A model generated the notes under the pieces. It saw only the letters and a list, made by a program, of their open reading frames with translations, had not been told where the DNA came from and searched no databases. A stretch of 64,000 nucleotides of DNA, taken from the NCBI GenBank assembly GCA_018401745.1, contig JAGYJY010000007.1, forward strand, positions 310,001 through 374,000, read 5' to 3'. The stretch comes from Pirellulales bacterium. Lineage in GTDB: Bacteria > Planctomycetota > Planctomycetia > Pirellulales > UBA1268. Positions 29,400-39,991 of the stretch are shown here, piece by piece (the first letter of the stretch is position 1; every line of letters begins with the position of its first letter). The translations under genes and the position numbers were made by a program.

Positions 29400-30556
29400 G
29401 TGGGAGCCCCAACCCTCATCGAGTTCTCGGCGGTGATTGGCCTGGGGCTTTCCGCAGTCCCGGCAGTCCTGACTGCGGTCAACCTGCTCAAGTTTCGGCG
29501 GGCTCCTCGCGAGCCTGCCGTAAGCCAGCCGATCTCGGTGCTGATTCCCGCCCGAGACGAGGCTGCGTCGATCGAGCGGACCTGCAGAGCCATCCTGGCA
29601 AGCGACGGCGTCGAGCTCGAACTCGTGATCCTCGATGACGACAGCCAGGACGAGACAGCAGCCATCGTTCGCCGTCTTGCCGAGGAGGATTCGCGAGTCC
29701 GCCTGATCGCCGGCCGCCCGCTGCCGACGGGCTGGTGTGGAAAGCAGCATGCCTGCAGCCAGCTGGCCGAAGCCGCCGTGCACGACACATTCGTCTTCCT
29801 CGACGCCGATGTAACCCTGAAGCCGGAGGCCCTTCGCCGAGCCGTCGGCTTTCTCGAGGCGTCGGGGGTGGCGCTGGCCAGCGGATTTCCCAGGCAGCTG
29901 ACTGGCACGCCGGTGGAGTGGCTGCTGCTGCCCCTGATCCAGTATGTGCTGCTGGGATTTCTGCCCTTGGGGATGAGCCGCCGCAGCCTCTCCCCGGGCT
30001 GGCCGCCGGCTGCGGGCAGATGTTCCTCACCAAGCGAGCGGCGTATCTCCAGTCGGGCGGCCATACCGCCATCCGCGCGTCGCTCCACGATGGCATCAAA
30101 CTGCCGAGGGCCTACCGCAAAGCGGGCCTGACGTCCGACCTGTTTGATGCCAGCGACATTGCTGAGTGTCGCATGTACACCCGCGGCATCGACGTGCTGC
30201 AGGGGCTCTCCAAAAACGCCACCGAGGGAATGGCGACGCCACAGGCGGTCGTGCCCGCCACGATCCTGCTCTTTGGTGGGCAGGTGCTGCCGTCGGTGCT
30301 GTTGGTGATCGGCCTGGCAGTGGGCTGGTCGTGGTGGTCTTTCAACTCACTCACCATCGCTGCGATCCTGGCGGCAGTGGGGTTCTCCCTGGTGACACGG
30401 ATGATCGAGGCCGTTCGCTTCGGTGCACCTTTTTTCAGCAGTTTCGCCCATCCGTTGGCGATCCTGTTGTTTCTTGGCATCCAGTGGTTCGGCGTTGTGC
30501 GGCGGGCCGCAGGCCTCAAGGCCAGCTGGAAAGGCCGCAGCCTCACTCCACAGTGA
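29400..30556 (+). pseudogene. GT2 membrane glycosyltransferase (CrtQ/HpnB-like), one frameshift
   Basis: Starts at GTG 29400 with a membrane helix, then the GT-A fold (ISVLIPARDEAASIERTCRA), the sugar-nucleotide DDD (LDDDSQDE), GWCGKQHACSQLAEAA and FLDADVTLKPEA. The frame shifts at CCCCGGG (29992-29998), one base missing, and continues as GLAAGCGQMFLTKRAAYLQ with two or three C-terminal helices. Corrected length is about 385 aa. CrtQ of staphyloxanthin synthesis and hopanoid-associated HpnB belong to this type; the neighbours favour a carotenoid substrate. The 3' end overlaps the convergent purK by 14 bp. Confidence 0.78.
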
Positions 30557-31763
30557 GCGGCACACTGAGCGGCTGCCGGCAGGCCCGCCGCCGAGCTTCA
30601 GTGACCGCTGCGATCGCGGCTTCGACGCTGGGCTGGCAGGCGGTGAGGTGGCCCATTTTTCGACCCGGACGGGCGGAGGCCTTGCCGTAGAGATGCAGCC
30701 GCACGCCCGGCACCGCCAGGGCTGCGGCCCAGTCGGGCTCGCCGTCGCTCCAGAGCTCACCCAGCAGGTTGGCCATGGCCGCGGGCGACATCTGATCCGT
30801 CGCCCCCAGGGGCAGGCCGCAGACCGCCCGCACCTGCTGCTCAAACTGGCTCGTTGCAGCCGCCTCAATCGTGAGATGACCCGAGTTGTGGGGCCTCGGG
30901 GCGATCTCATTCACCAGCAGCCGACCATCGCGGGTAAGAAAAAACTCGACGCACGCCACACCGACCAGGCCGAGGGCTGCCGCGATCCGAGAGGCCATAT
31001 CCTGTGCCTGGGCAGCGATCTCCTCCGAAACTGGAGCGGGGCAGCTGGCAACATCGAGAATGTGGCGGGCGTGGGCGTTGTGCGATGGCGCGAAGGAGGC
31101 CGTCGCAGCATCACCGCCGCGAGCCACGACCACAGAGAGCTCCATGGTGAAGTCGACCCAGGCCTCAAGCACGAGCCGATCAGCACCGAGCGACTCCCAA
31201 GCGGCATCCAGCTGCGAGCGGTCCGAAAGCCGCAGCTGACCGCGGCCGTCGTAGCCGCAGCTCGCCGTCTTCAGCACGCTCGGCAGGCCGAGGGCTTCCG
31301 CAGCCGTGAGGAGTTCCGCGCGGGACGTGATCAGCCGATACGGCGTGGTCGCGAAGCCATGACGGCTCAGAAACGCCTTCTCGCGGCCACGGTCCTGCGT
31401 CGTGGCAAGCACGTCGGGCGAGGGATGCACCCGCGTCACCGCGGCCATGGCCCGGCCAGCCTCGGCCGGTACGTTCTCAAACTCAAACGTGACCGCATCA
31501 ACGCTGGCCGCGACCGCGGCGAGCTGCTCGACATTGCGGTAGTCAACCACCTCGACGCGATCGGCCTGCCTGGCCGCAGGCACGTCGGCGGCATCGCTGA
31601 TGACCGTGACCCGGTAGCCCATCCGCCGGGCAGCCATCGCAAACAGAGCACCGAGCTGCCCACCGCCGAGCACGCCGAGCATGGCCCCTGGCAGCAACGG
31701 CTGCTCAAGCTCCCGCGGCGGCTGCCCCTGGGATACAGAGCTGGAAGAATCCGGCCGACTCAT
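30543..31763 (-). CDS. purK: N5-carboxyaminoimidazole ribonucleotide synthase
   Basis: A 406-aa ATP-grasp enzyme that carboxylates AIR in purine synthesis. It has [20 protein letters not shown], the ATP-grasp core ([15 protein letters not shown]), and the metal-binding [17 protein letters not shown]. The start overlaps the purE stop by four bases, so purE-purK is a coupled pair. It is convergent with the glycosyltransferase. Confidence 0.95.
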   Translation of the reverse strand: MSRPDSSSSVSQGQPPRELEQPLLPGAMLGVLGGGQLGALFAMAARRMGYRVTVISDAADVPAARQADRVEVVDYRNVEQLAAVAASVDAVTFEFENVPAEAGRAMAAVTRVHPSPDVLATTQDRGREKAFLSRHGFATTPYRLITSRAELLTAAEALGLPSVLKTASCGYDGRGQLRLSDRSQLDAAWESLGADRLVLEAWVDFTMELSVVVARGGDAATASFAPSHNAHARHILDVASCPAPVSEEIAAQAQDMASRIAAALGLVGVACVEFFLTRDGRLLVNEIAPRPHNSGHLTIEAAATSQFEQQVRAVCGLPLGATDQMSPAAMANLLGELWSDGEPDWAAALAVPGVRLHLYGKASARPGRKMGHLTACQPSVEAAIAAVTEARRRACRQPLSVPLTVE

Positions 31764-32317
31764 GGGGCGGTGTCCGGCAGTGGTTCTCCCACCTGGTCGG
31801 CCATCACCCGCTCCGTCTGCTCCCGACGAAACGCCTCCAGCTTCTCCCGCAGCCCTGGATCAGAAGTCGCCAGTATGGCGATGGCCAGAAGCCCTGCGTT
31901 GGCAGCACCGGCGCGACCAATCGCCAGCGTGGCCACGGGAATCCCCGCCGGCATCTGCACGATGGAGAGCAGTGAATCAACGCCATTGAGCACCTTCGAC
32001 TGCACGGGCACGCCCAGCACCGGCAGCGTGGTCTGTGCCGCAAGCATGCCTGGGAGGTGGGCTGCGCCGCCGGCCCCGGCAATGATCACACGCAGACCCC
32101 GCCCGATCGCCGTCTTGGCGTAGGCGGTGAGCTTGTCGGGCGTGCGGTGGGCCGAAACCACCTCGCACTCGTGGGGCACGCCAAACTCGATGAGGATATG
32201 GACGGTCCGCTCCATCGTCTCCCAGTCGGAGCGGCTTCCCATCACAACGCCAACGAGTGGCGTCTCAGCAGGCTTTGCCGGGACGGGTTCAGAGGGAGTC
32301 GGCAGGGCAGGGGGCAT
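31760..32317 (-). CDS. purE: N5-carboxyaminoimidazole ribonucleotide mutase
   Basis: A 185-aa class I PurE that moves the carboxyl group of N5-CAIR to give CAIR. It has [14 protein letters not shown], the CO2/substrate loop [11 protein letters not shown], and [19 protein letters not shown]. An N-terminal Pro-rich extension of about 20 residues precedes the core. It is upstream of and overlaps purK. Confidence 0.95.
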   Translation of the reverse strand: MPPALPTPSEPVPAKPAETPLVGVVMGSRSDWETMERTVHILIEFGVPHECEVVSAHRTPDKLTAYAKTAIGRGLRVIIAGAGGAAHLPGMLAAQTTLPVLGVPVQSKVLNGVDSLLSIVQMPAGIPVATLAIGRAGAANAGLLAIAILATSDPGLREKLEAFRREQTERVMADQVGEPLPDTAP

Positions 32318-32478
32318 GGGCGTGTGAGAGCAGGAGGGGCGGCGGAACAGTCGTCGACAACGGCCACAGCGAAAAACGTAAAACCGACTTCCGCCGCCGC
32401 CGTCGAGCCCGCATCTTGATGCCCATCACCCGTCGTTGCAACGCTGTCGACAAAACCAACCGTTCGCGTGAGGCACCC

Positions 32479-33510
32479 ATGCCTGAGATTCTTTCCGTTG
32501 CCTGGCAGGCGGGCACTCCATTGCCGCCCGCGAGCATCGCTGCGATTCAGCGGGCTGCCGCAACGCTCGCCGGCGGCGGGCTCGTGGCCGTCCCCACCGA
32601 AACGGTCTACGGCCTGGCTGCCGTGGCGACCGATCCCGATGCTGTCGCCAGGATCTTTGCAGCCAAGGGGCGGCCCGCCTCAAATCCGCTGATCGTGCAT
32701 GTGGCAGATGCCGAGGCCGCCCGGGCCCTGGCCGCCTCGTGGCCAGACACCGCCGCCCGGTGCGCTGCCTGCCACTGGCCCGGCCCCCTGACGATCGTGC
32801 TGCCAGCAGCGGCAGTGGTGCCTGCAATCGTGCGAGCCGGTGGAGATACGGTGGCCCTACGATGCCCGGAGCATCCGGTCACGGCCAGCCTGCTGCGGAT
32901 CCTCGGCAGGCCGCTGGCCGCCCCCAGCGCGAATCGCTCCGGAGCGATTTCACCAACGACCGCAGCCCATGTGGCTGCCAGCCTTGGGAATGCGGTCGAT
33001 CTGATTCTCGATGGCGGCAGCTGCGATCGCGGCATCGAGTCGACCGTGCTCGATCTCACCGACGAGCTGCCGCGGGTCCTCCGGCCCGGGCCAGTTTCGC
33101 GTTCTGCGGTTGAGACTGCTCTCGGCTGCAGGGTTGAAGGACCGGGCGGCACGACGCCTGCCGGCCGCTCGCCAGGACTCCTGCCCAAGCACTACGCCCC
33201 CAAGGCTCAGCTGGAGGTCGTGGCCGCCAGCACCGAGCGTGTTGGCGAACAGCTCCGGCAGGGAGTGGAGGTCGGCTGGCTCACCTGCGGCAGCCTCGAT
33301 GGCGGCCCGCTTGCCGACAGCTCTCGCTCCGGCAGGCTGCATCGCATCGACCTTCCCGCTGAGGCAGACAGCTACGCCCGCAGCCTTTATGCCGCGCTCC
33401 ACCAGCTCGACGCCGCGGGCGTCGACTGCATCATCGTAGAACGCCCCCCCCAGGAAGAGGCCTGGCAGGCCATTCACGATCGGCTCACCCGGGCCTCGCA
33501 CCGCGAATGA
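32479..33510 (+). CDS. Threonylcarbamoyl-AMP synthase (TsaC/Sua5 type)
   Basis: A 343-aa Sua5-type enzyme that makes threonylcarbamoyl-AMP for the t6A modification of ANN-reading tRNAs. The YrdC domain shows VAVPTETVYGLAA, KGRPASNPLIVHV and PSANRSGAISPT. A C-terminal Sua5 domain follows the linker LLPKHYAPKAQL, making it the long rather than the short TsaC form. ATG 32479 fits the family; an upstream frame is not similar. It is divergent from purE. Confidence 0.92.
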   Translation: MPEILSVAWQAGTPLPPASIAAIQRAAATLAGGGLVAVPTETVYGLAAVATDPDAVARIFAAKGRPASNPLIVHVADAEAARALAASWPDTAARCAACHWPGPLTIVLPAAAVVPAIVRAGGDTVALRCPEHPVTASLLRILGRPLAAPSANRSGAISPTTAAHVAASLGNAVDLILDGGSCDRGIESTVLDLTDELPRVLRPGPVSRSAVETALGCRVEGPGGTTPAGRSPGLLPKHYAPKAQLEVVAASTERVGEQLRQGVEVGWLTCGSLDGGPLADSSRSGRLHRIDLPAEADSYARSLYAALHQLDAAGVDCIIVERPPQEEAWQAIHDRLTRASHRE

Positions 33511-33560
33511 AACCGCCGCTGATGCCGCGACAGGAAAGCAGACGTGGGCAAGCCGGCCGC

Positions 33561-34481
33561 TCAGGCTGCCGTGGCTTTGGTGCCCATGATCTCGGCCAAG
33601 GCCTCGGTGATGAGGGGGTAGCGGAAGCGGAATCCACTCTCAAGAGCCACCTTTGGCAGCACCCGCTGGGAGTGGAAGAGCACCTGCGCAAACTCACCAA
33701 AGGCCAGCCGCAGGCCAAAATAGGGCACTGGCACCACCGCCGGACGGCCAACAGCAGCTGCCAGCGCTGTGGTGAACTCGCTGTTGCGGACAGGGTTTGG
33801 GGCAACAGCGTTCATCGCTCCCCGCAGCGACGGCGTTGTGGCCGCGTGCACATAGAGGCTGGCGAGGTCGGCGACGTGGATCCAGGGCATCCACTGCTTG
33901 CCGTTGCCGAGAGGCCCACCGGCGCCCATCTTAAACGGGGTGAGCATCCGGCCGAGCGCTCCGCCACCAGTTCCCAAGGCAATGCCCGTGCGAGCAGTCA
34001 CGACTCGCACGCCACTCGCCTCAGCCGCCATCGCCTCGGCCTCCCAGTCGACGCACACACCGGCAAGAAAGTCCTTGGCGGGCGGCGCGGTCTCGGTCAG
34101 TTCCGCATCGCCGCGATTGCCGTAGTAGCCAACGGCCGAAGCCGACACCAGCGTCGCCGGCCGCGTGTCGAGGGCCGCGATTCCCTGCACCAGATGCCGC
34201 GTCCCTATCAGGCGGCTGTCGCGAATCCGCGCCTTCTGGGCTGCTGACCAACGCCCCTCGGCAACCGATTCCCCGGCGAGATGAAAGACCGTATCGACCC
34301 CGTCAAATGCGTCCGCCGGAGGCGGCCCCTGCATCGGATCCCAGGCGTAGATCCGGCTGGTGAGCGTGCCGATCGCGTCCCTCGCCCGCTCAGGACTGCG
34401 GGTGAGCACGACCGGCTCGTTCAGGAGGCGAAGAAGGCGGGGGCCAACAAAGCCCGTAGCACCGGTGACAACCGCTCGCAT
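33561..34481 (-). CDS. TIGR01777-type NAD-dependent epimerase (YfcH-like)
   Basis: A 306-aa extended short-chain dehydrogenase. The Rossmann motif VTGATGFVGPRLLRLL opens the protein, followed by the family marks FHLAGESVAEGRWS and SASAVGYYGNRGDAELTE, and a C-terminal DUF1731-like region (VPYFGLRLAFGEFAQVL). Substrate is unknown for this family. ATG 34481 (MRAVVTG) was chosen over 34508 as the natural Rossmann start. It is convergent with tsaC. Confidence 0.88.
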   Translation of the reverse strand: MRAVVTGATGFVGPRLLRLLNEPVVLTRSPERARDAIGTLTSRIYAWDPMQGPPPADAFDGVDTVFHLAGESVAEGRWSAAQKARIRDSRLIGTRHLVQGIAALDTRPATLVSASAVGYYGNRGDAELTETAPPAKDFLAGVCVDWEAEAMAAEASGVRVVTARTGIALGTGGGALGRMLTPFKMGAGGPLGNGKQWMPWIHVADLASLYVHAATTPSLRGAMNAVAPNPVRNSEFTTALAAAVGRPAVVPVPYFGLRLAFGEFAQVLFHSQRVLPKVALESGFRFRYPLITEALAEIMGTKATAA

Positions 34482-34632
34482 CAGGTTCTTTCCTCGTGGA
34501 GACAGCACGCGGCAACTGATGCCGAAGGGACACGACTCTCAACGCTGGTGCATCGCACCAAGGGATTTCCCGTGCCTGGCAGATTACCTGTGGGGGATTG
34601 TAGACAGCCTCGCCGAAAGCAAAACGGGGAAA

Positions 34633-34664
34633 AGCAAAGGCTCCCCTTTCGGAGAGCCTTTGCT
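34633..34664 (-). terminator. Rho-independent terminator after the 34737-35504 gene
   Basis: AGCAAAGGCTC pairs perfectly with GAGCCTTTGCT around a 10-nt loop. On the minus strand the stem is followed by TTTTCCCCGTTTT, and it lies about 75 bases beyond the stop at 34737. Confidence 0.75.
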
Positions 34665-34736
34665 CGGTCATCAGCTTTGACGTGCTGGCTGCAGCGGTCT
34701 TCGTGGGCGGAAGCCAACACAGCAGCCAGCGACAGA

Positions 34737-35504
34737 TCACGAACCGGGGAACCGGGCCTCGTGGGCCAGACTCGTGAGGAATGTCCTCGCGGTGCCGTAG
34801 TCGCCGGCAGCATACTTGTCGACCCGCTCCCTGAGTGCGTCAGCGAAACTGTTGACCGCCTCTTGAATCTCTTGAAACTGGTCGTAGGAGACGCTGCCGC
34901 CAGACGAGGCTCGCTCGGCGAAGAGGCGGTCGACGTTTTCCCTGTACGGATCGAACTCCGTGTCGGTGAGCACGAGCGGATAGGTGATGTGACCGGTCAC
35001 CGGATCGAGTTGGGTCGTCGTCAGGCGGGCCGGAGCTCGCTTGTGGGCCAGCCGGATTGCCTGCTCTTGGGTGATCGGCGGGCCCCGCTCTTCGGCACGG
35101 GCCTCACGGTTGGTCTTCCGCATGTCGAAGTAGGTGTTCGTCCACTTCTCACGGTTGTCGATCTCCATGCTCTTGGCATCTTCCCAGTTCTTCGCAGCTT
35201 CGGAGTTTTGCAGGTTCGCATACCCCTCTGAGCGAATCACCTGGGCCATGCCGTAGGCAGCTCCCTGCTGGGCCGTGGAGGCGTAGCCGCCCATCCTGCC
35301 AAAGCCGCCCCACTGTGCCTCTGCCGTGGCTGGAACAAATGCCGCCACGAGGGGTGCGATAAGCAGGCACATCCCGGAAACAAGGCTGCGGCCGCCGGCT
35401 GGCCGCGGCCCGCGAATGTCGCTGCGCGTCGTCGCAGCTCGAAGTGCCCCAGACGATTCCCCGAACCGCTGACAGGTGGTTTCCACAGTCAGGCCTCCAC
35501 GCAT
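34737..35504 (-). CDS. Exported protein of unknown function
   Basis: A 255-aa protein. A long N-terminal region ends in a signal/anchor helix (MCLLIAPLVAAFVPATAEA, about residues 45-63). The mature part starts QWGGFGRMGGYAS and holds a charged, helical segment (WEDAKSMEIDNREKWTNTYF) and a C-terminal helical domain. No known domain is recognised. ATG 35504 has GAGGAG with six-base spacing, whereas the longer frame to 35639 lacks one. It is divergent from the HEAT lipoprotein and has its own terminator. Confidence 0.7.
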   Translation of the reverse strand: MRGGLTVETTCQRFGESSGALRAATTRSDIRGPRPAGGRSLVSGMCLLIAPLVAAFVPATAEAQWGGFGRMGGYASTAQQGAAYGMAQVIRSEGYANLQNSEAAKNWEDAKSMEIDNREKWTNTYFDMRKTNREARAEERGPPITQEQAIRLAHKRAPARLTTTQLDPVTGHITYPLVLTDTEFDPYRENVDRLFAERASSGGSVSYDQFQEIQEAVNSFADALRERVDKYAAGDYGTARTFLTSLAHEARFPGS

Positions 35505-35691
35505 TGTTTTCTCCTCTGCCTCGCCACGCTCGAGCAAGGCTCCATCAAGGCGGTCTTCGCCGATGACAAACTTTCGAAGTATACTTCGGAACCGGGAAGG
35601 GGTCATTGCGAAAAAGCGGAAATCTCCCCCTCCCTCCACCTATCCGATCACCTGACCGAACTTCTCTGTCGCCCTCCAGCGGAGATCCCTC

Positions 35692-37737
35692 ATGCTGTCG
35701 TGTTCGCTGAACCGTTTCACCTGCTCGCCGCGGGCTGGCCTGTTGGTCGCCTCGCTCTCGTTCGGCCTGTTCGCCACGGGCTGTAGCGGCTCCAAGGAGC
35801 CTGTGGAGCCGGCCGCTCCCCCGGCAGACGTGGAAGAGACCAGCAGCGAGCCCGCTCCAGCTGTCGAAGCGGCAGAATCCGTCGAGCCCGCAGCCTCGGA
35901 GCCCGCGACTGAGGCGGCTGCTGCTGCAACATTAGAAACCGAATCGGCAACAGAGGAGCCGCTGGAGAAGCAGCTTTCCGAGGCCGACTCGGCGGCAGAC
36001 TTGATCGCAATGATCGACCAGGCCGCTCAAAAACGAGGCGGCGGTAAGGAAGCGTTGCAGCAGATCGTTGACGCGACCGAGTCCGACCGATCGGATGTCC
36101 GCTGGCACGCGGCCCGCGCGATCGGCATGATCGGCGAGGACGCGATCGATGAAATGCCCGTGCTGATCAAACTGCTCGCAGATGAGGATGCGGTGGTGGC
36201 TGCCCAGGCAGCTTCCGCGATTGGCATGGTTCGTGACGACGACGATCGCAGCAACGACGAACTGGATGACGCCGCCAAGACTCACTACGCCGACGCCACC
36301 AAGGCGCTCGTGAAGCGAATCGTGCATCCAGACGCCCGTGTGCGACGGGTGAGCATTCGAGCGTTGTCAAAGCTCGCGCCGCCTGTCGACATGATTGTTC
36401 CACTGGTGGCCAAGCAGCTTGCTGATGAAGATCCGTCGGTGGTGATGCCGGCGTTGCACACGATGGCCGATGCGGGTTCTGCCGCCGTGCCCTTTCTGAT
36501 CGAGTCGCTGGCAGAGCCGAAGTCGCGCTACTGGGCAAGCGTGGTGCTGGCTGAAATCGGCCCCGAAGCGGGGCCAGCAGTGCCGGCTCTCCTGCAGATC
36601 GCCGAGGCCGGCGATGGTGAGCCCGAAGAGCGAATGCAGGCAATCCTCGCACTGGCGGCTATCGGTGATGAGGCTGCCGCGAAAGCGGGAGGCCCGTTGG
36701 CAACGCTCGCCAGCAGCGAAAAGGGCCCAGTGCAGTTTGCCGCGGTGTATGCCTGCGGCGTGCTGCGAGCTGCGGAAGCCGCAGACGCCCTCGAAGCGGT
36801 TGCGACATCCGAGGTGCCCTTCCTCTCGGCGATTGCCACATGGGGCCTTGCCCGCATCCATCCTGACGACGCCACGCGAGTCACGGCTGCTTATGACAAG
36901 CTGATGGCTGGCATGCAGGACGAGAATCCCGCGTTGCGTCAGGCGAGTGTTACCGGGCTCTCTGACATTGAAGACAACCTTTCGGCCGAGCAGCGTGCCT
37001 CGCTGGCGGCAAAACTGACCGTCGGCATTCAGGATGCTGCGGCAGCCGTTCGCGAAGCCGCAGCGGCAGCACTCGTGCGGCTCGGCAGCGACGCAGTTCC
37101 CGCGCTTGTGGCCCTGCTTGACAAAGATGGCGAGCAGCAGCAGCTCGGCTTGGAACTGCTGGCCACGATTGGCCCGCCGGCAGTCGACGGCTTCGGTCCG
37201 GCCCTCGACACGCTTCTGGGCAGTGAGGACGTGCTCGTGCAGGCCGACGCCGCGTTTGCCCTCGGCGCGATGGCCCGCGCAGAGGGTGATGATGAAACCG
37301 CGATCGACGCCTCCCTGGCCGACAAGGCCGTTGGCCCGATGGTGGAAATCGTCACGGCCGCCGATACGCCAGACGAGGTTCGCTACACGACGATCTACGC
37401 ACTGGGCAAGTTTGGCGGTCTCGCATCCCCAGCAACCGAGAGCCTGCGAAAGCTCGCAGAGAGCGACGACGTGCTCCTGGCAACCGTCGCGGCCTGGGCG
37501 GGACTCAAGATTGAGCCCGAAAACAAAGAACTCTACGAGCAAGCGATCCCGCTGCTGGAGAAGGCCCTCCGCTCCGAGCGCGAACTCGCTCGTCTCGAGG
37601 CCGCAGTCACCCTCGGCGAAATCGGTGGCGACGCCGCCACCTCCGTGCCGCTACTGGAACTCGTCAGCGAAGACGACCCGTCTCGCTCCGTGCGGAACGC
37701 CGCGGCAGCTGCCGTGAAGAAGATCAACGCCGGCTAA
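35692..37737 (+). CDS. HEAT-repeat lipoprotein
   Basis: A 681-aa protein with a lipoprotein signal (FGLFATGC, cysteine about residue 31), an Ala/Glu-rich linker to about residue 95, and then roughly a dozen HEAT/PBS-like helical repeats (for example VRWHAARAIGMIGEDAIDEM, VRNAAAAAVKKI). Such repeats form a curved protein-binding scaffold. It is probably anchored to a membrane on the periplasmic side. Partner unknown. A 19-bp scrap of the family-1 repeat follows the stop. Confidence 0.85.
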   Translation: MLSCSLNRFTCSPRAGLLVASLSFGLFATGCSGSKEPVEPAAPPADVEETSSEPAPAVEAAESVEPAASEPATEAAAAATLETESATEEPLEKQLSEADSAADLIAMIDQAAQKRGGGKEALQQIVDATESDRSDVRWHAARAIGMIGEDAIDEMPVLIKLLADEDAVVAAQAASAIGMVRDDDDRSNDELDDAAKTHYADATKALVKRIVHPDARVRRVSIRALSKLAPPVDMIVPLVAKQLADEDPSVVMPALHTMADAGSAAVPFLIESLAEPKSRYWASVVLAEIGPEAGPAVPALLQIAEAGDGEPEERMQAILALAAIGDEAAAKAGGPLATLASSEKGPVQFAAVYACGVLRAAEAADALEAVATSEVPFLSAIATWGLARIHPDDATRVTAAYDKLMAGMQDENPALRQASVTGLSDIEDNLSAEQRASLAAKLTVGIQDAAAAVREAAAAALVRLGSDAVPALVALLDKDGEQQQLGLELLATIGPPAVDGFGPALDTLLGSEDVLVQADAAFALGAMARAEGDDETAIDASLADKAVGPMVEIVTAADTPDEVRYTTIYALGKFGGLASPATESLRKLAESDDVLLATVAAWAGLKIEPENKELYEQAIPLLEKALRSERELARLEAAVTLGEIGGDAATSVPLLELVSEDDPSRSVRNAAAAAVKKINAG

Positions 37738-37748
37738 AGCCACCCGCT

Positions 37749-37767
37749 GGCTCACCCCGAGCGACCC
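37749..37767. repeat. Fragment of family-1 repeat
   Basis: GGCTCACCCCGAGCGACCC, identical to the 3' end of the 42-bp unit near fabF, 11 bases after the HEAT gene stop. Confidence 0.7.
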
Positions 37768-37952
37768 ACCCTCGCGGATTCTGCGGACTGGACGAGTCGC
37801 ACGCCCTGGCGAGAGGCGGCTTCAGCGCCGCCGCCTCATTTTCCGATGGAGATGCTGGACAGCGGGTGGGCAGGCCGTGCGAGGAAGGTGCGCCCTGCAA
37901 CGCTCGCGTCTCGTTGTCATGGAAGAAACGAGAGGGGCCATCAGGGAACGAC

Positions 37953-38483
37953 ATGGGACGCGCATTCGGGCTGTTCGGGAAGATCTGGCTCAACAACTTT
38001 GTGAAGCCGGTCGAAGAGCGGGTGTTGATGAAATACCTGCTTGAGCATGATGTCGAGCGGCTGCTCGAGATCGGTGTCGGCACGCTGGAGCGGACCGAGC
38101 GGCTCCTCGGAGCCGGATCGTCGCGGCCCGTTCGCTATGTCGGGATCGACCCCTTTGAGTCGCGGCTTCCCAGCGACCCGCCCGGGGTGTCGTTGAAAGA
38201 GGCCCATCGCAGGCTCACCAAGCAGGCACAGGTTCAGCTGGTGCCGGGGCCGGTGGACGCCACGCTTGCCCGCGTGAGCAACCATATCGGTGTGTTCGAC
38301 ATGGTGATCGTTGCCAGTGGTCTTGAGGACCGCAGTCTTGAGCGGGTGTGGTTCTTCGTGAGGCGGCTGGTGAGGCCCACGTCGGCGGTTTTCCGGCAGA
38401 CGGCTGAGGGGAAATGGACGCAGCTTTCCCGCGACGAGTTGGATGCCAAATCGAGGCAGATTCTGGGCCGCCAGGCTGCATAG
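37953..38483 (+). CDS. Class I SAM-methyltransferase-like protein
   Basis: A 176-aa protein. The stretch VERLLEIGVGTLERTERLL followed by VRYVGIDPFESRL fits the SAM-binding motif I and the acidic end of beta-2 in class I methyltransferases, although the glycine loop is altered. FDMVIVASGLED fits motif IV. It is shorter than most family members and the substrate is unknown. ATG 37953 has CAGGGA upstream. It precedes leuC by 57 bp. Confidence 0.65.
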   Translation: MGRAFGLFGKIWLNNFVKPVEERVLMKYLLEHDVERLLEIGVGTLERTERLLGAGSSRPVRYVGIDPFESRLPSDPPGVSLKEAHRRLTKQAQVQLVPGPVDATLARVSNHIGVFDMVIVASGLEDRSLERVWFFVRRLVRPTSAVFRQTAEGKWTQLSRDELDAKSRQILGRQAA

Positions 38484-38540
38484 CCCGCGGGAAAGCGGTG
38501 GGCGTGGTGGAGGCAGGCGGGTCTGGCTAGAGTGGTGGGC

Positions 38541-39950
38541 ATGGCTACACCACGCTCACTTCTCGACAAGATCTGGGATCAGCATGTGGTCTGTGCGCCC
38601 GCAGGCGAGCAGCCGCTGATCTACATCGACCTGCACCTCGTTCACGAGGTGACCAGCCCCCAGGCGTTTGAAGGCCTCAGGCTGGCTGGCCGCAAAGTCC
38701 GCCGCCCGGGGAAAACGTTTGCCACGCCAGACCACAATGTGCCGACGACTGATCGCAGTCTTCCGATTGCGGATCCGATCAGCCGCCAGCAGATCGACAC
38801 GCTGCGGAACAACTGCCGCGAGTTTGGCGTTCGGCTGTTCGACCTCGATGATGCCGACCAGGGGATTGTGCATGTGATCGGCCCGGAAATGGGGCTGACA
38901 CAGCCGGGCATGACGATCGTCTGCGGCGACAGCCACACGGCGACCCACGGGGCTCTCGGGGCGTTGGCCTTCGGCATCGGCACCAGCGAGGTGGAGCATG
39001 TGCTGGCGACGCAGACGCTGCGGCAGAGCAAGCCGAAGTCGCTGGAACTACGAGTGGAAGGGGAACTGGCTCCTGGCGTCACCGCCAAAGACCTGGTGCT
39101 GTTTCTGATCGGGAAGATCTCGACGGAAGGCGGCACAGGCTCAGTGATTGAATACACCGGGCCGTGCATTCGCCGGCTGTCGATGGAGCAGCGGATGACC
39201 GTCTGCAACATGTCGATCGAAGGGGGAGCCCGGGCCGGTATGATCGCTCCCGACGCAACCACGTTCGACTATCTGCGTGGCCGCGACTTTGCTCCGCACA
39301 ACTTTGACGCGGCGGTCGCGAAATGGGAGCTGTTGGCGAGCGACCCTGGCTGCCACTATGACCGCACGGAAGTTTTCAATGGGGCCGATGTCGTGCCGCA
39401 GGTCACCTGGGGCACGAATCCGGCTCAGGTGGTGGGCGTGGATGCTGTCGTCCCCGATCCTGCCAGCCTGACAACCGCCGCCGATCGCGATTCAGCCACC
39501 CGAGCCCTGGAGTACATGGGCCTTGCAGGCGGCGCAAAGATTACCGACATCCCACTCGACCGCGTGTTTATTGGGTCGTGCACCAACAGCCGCATCGAAG
39601 ACCTGCGAGAGGCGGCGCGGGTGGTTCGGGGCTATCGCGTGGCCTCGAGCATCAGTGCGATGGTGGTTCCCGGGAGCGGCCGTGTGAAGCGGCAGGCAGA
39701 GGCAGAAGGGCTCGACAGCATCTTTCGAGAGGCGGGCTTCGACTGGCGGGAAGCCGGCTGCAGCATGTGCCTGGGGATGAACCCCGACACCCTGGCGGTT
39801 GGCGAGCGGTGTGCCTCGACGAGCAACCGCAACTTTGAAGGCCGGCAGGGCAAGGGGGGCCGCACCCATCTTGTCTCGCCATCCATGGCCGCTGCGGCAG
39901 CCATCAACGGCCATTTCACCGATATTCGCGGCTGGAACTACAACGGCTGA
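38541..39950 (+). CDS. leuC: 3-isopropylmalate dehydratase, large subunit
   Basis: A 469-aa aconitase-family enzyme of leucine synthesis that isomerises 2- to 3-isopropylmalate with LeuD. Iron-sulphur ligands are in [10 protein letters not shown] (about 346) and [10 protein letters not shown] (about 407-410). [20 protein letters not shown] and [20 protein letters not shown] are hallmarks. The start is ATG 38541; an upstream GTG pair is in frame. leuD follows after 41 bp. Confidence 0.97.
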   Translation: MATPRSLLDKIWDQHVVCAPAGEQPLIYIDLHLVHEVTSPQAFEGLRLAGRKVRRPGKTFATPDHNVPTTDRSLPIADPISRQQIDTLRNNCREFGVRLFDLDDADQGIVHVIGPEMGLTQPGMTIVCGDSHTATHGALGALAFGIGTSEVEHVLATQTLRQSKPKSLELRVEGELAPGVTAKDLVLFLIGKISTEGGTGSVIEYTGPCIRRLSMEQRMTVCNMSIEGGARAGMIAPDATTFDYLRGRDFAPHNFDAAVAKWELLASDPGCHYDRTEVFNGADVVPQVTWGTNPAQVVGVDAVVPDPASLTTAADRDSATRALEYMGLAGGAKITDIPLDRVFIGSCTNSRIEDLREAARVVRGYRVASSISAMVVPGSGRVKRQAEAEGLDSIFREAGFDWREAGCSMCLGMNPDTLAVGERCASTSNRNFEGRQGKGGRTHLVSPSMAAAAAINGHFTDIRGWNYNG

Positions 39951-39991
39951 TCCCGCCAGAGGCAGCAGCAGAAAGGACACACGCCCTTCTT

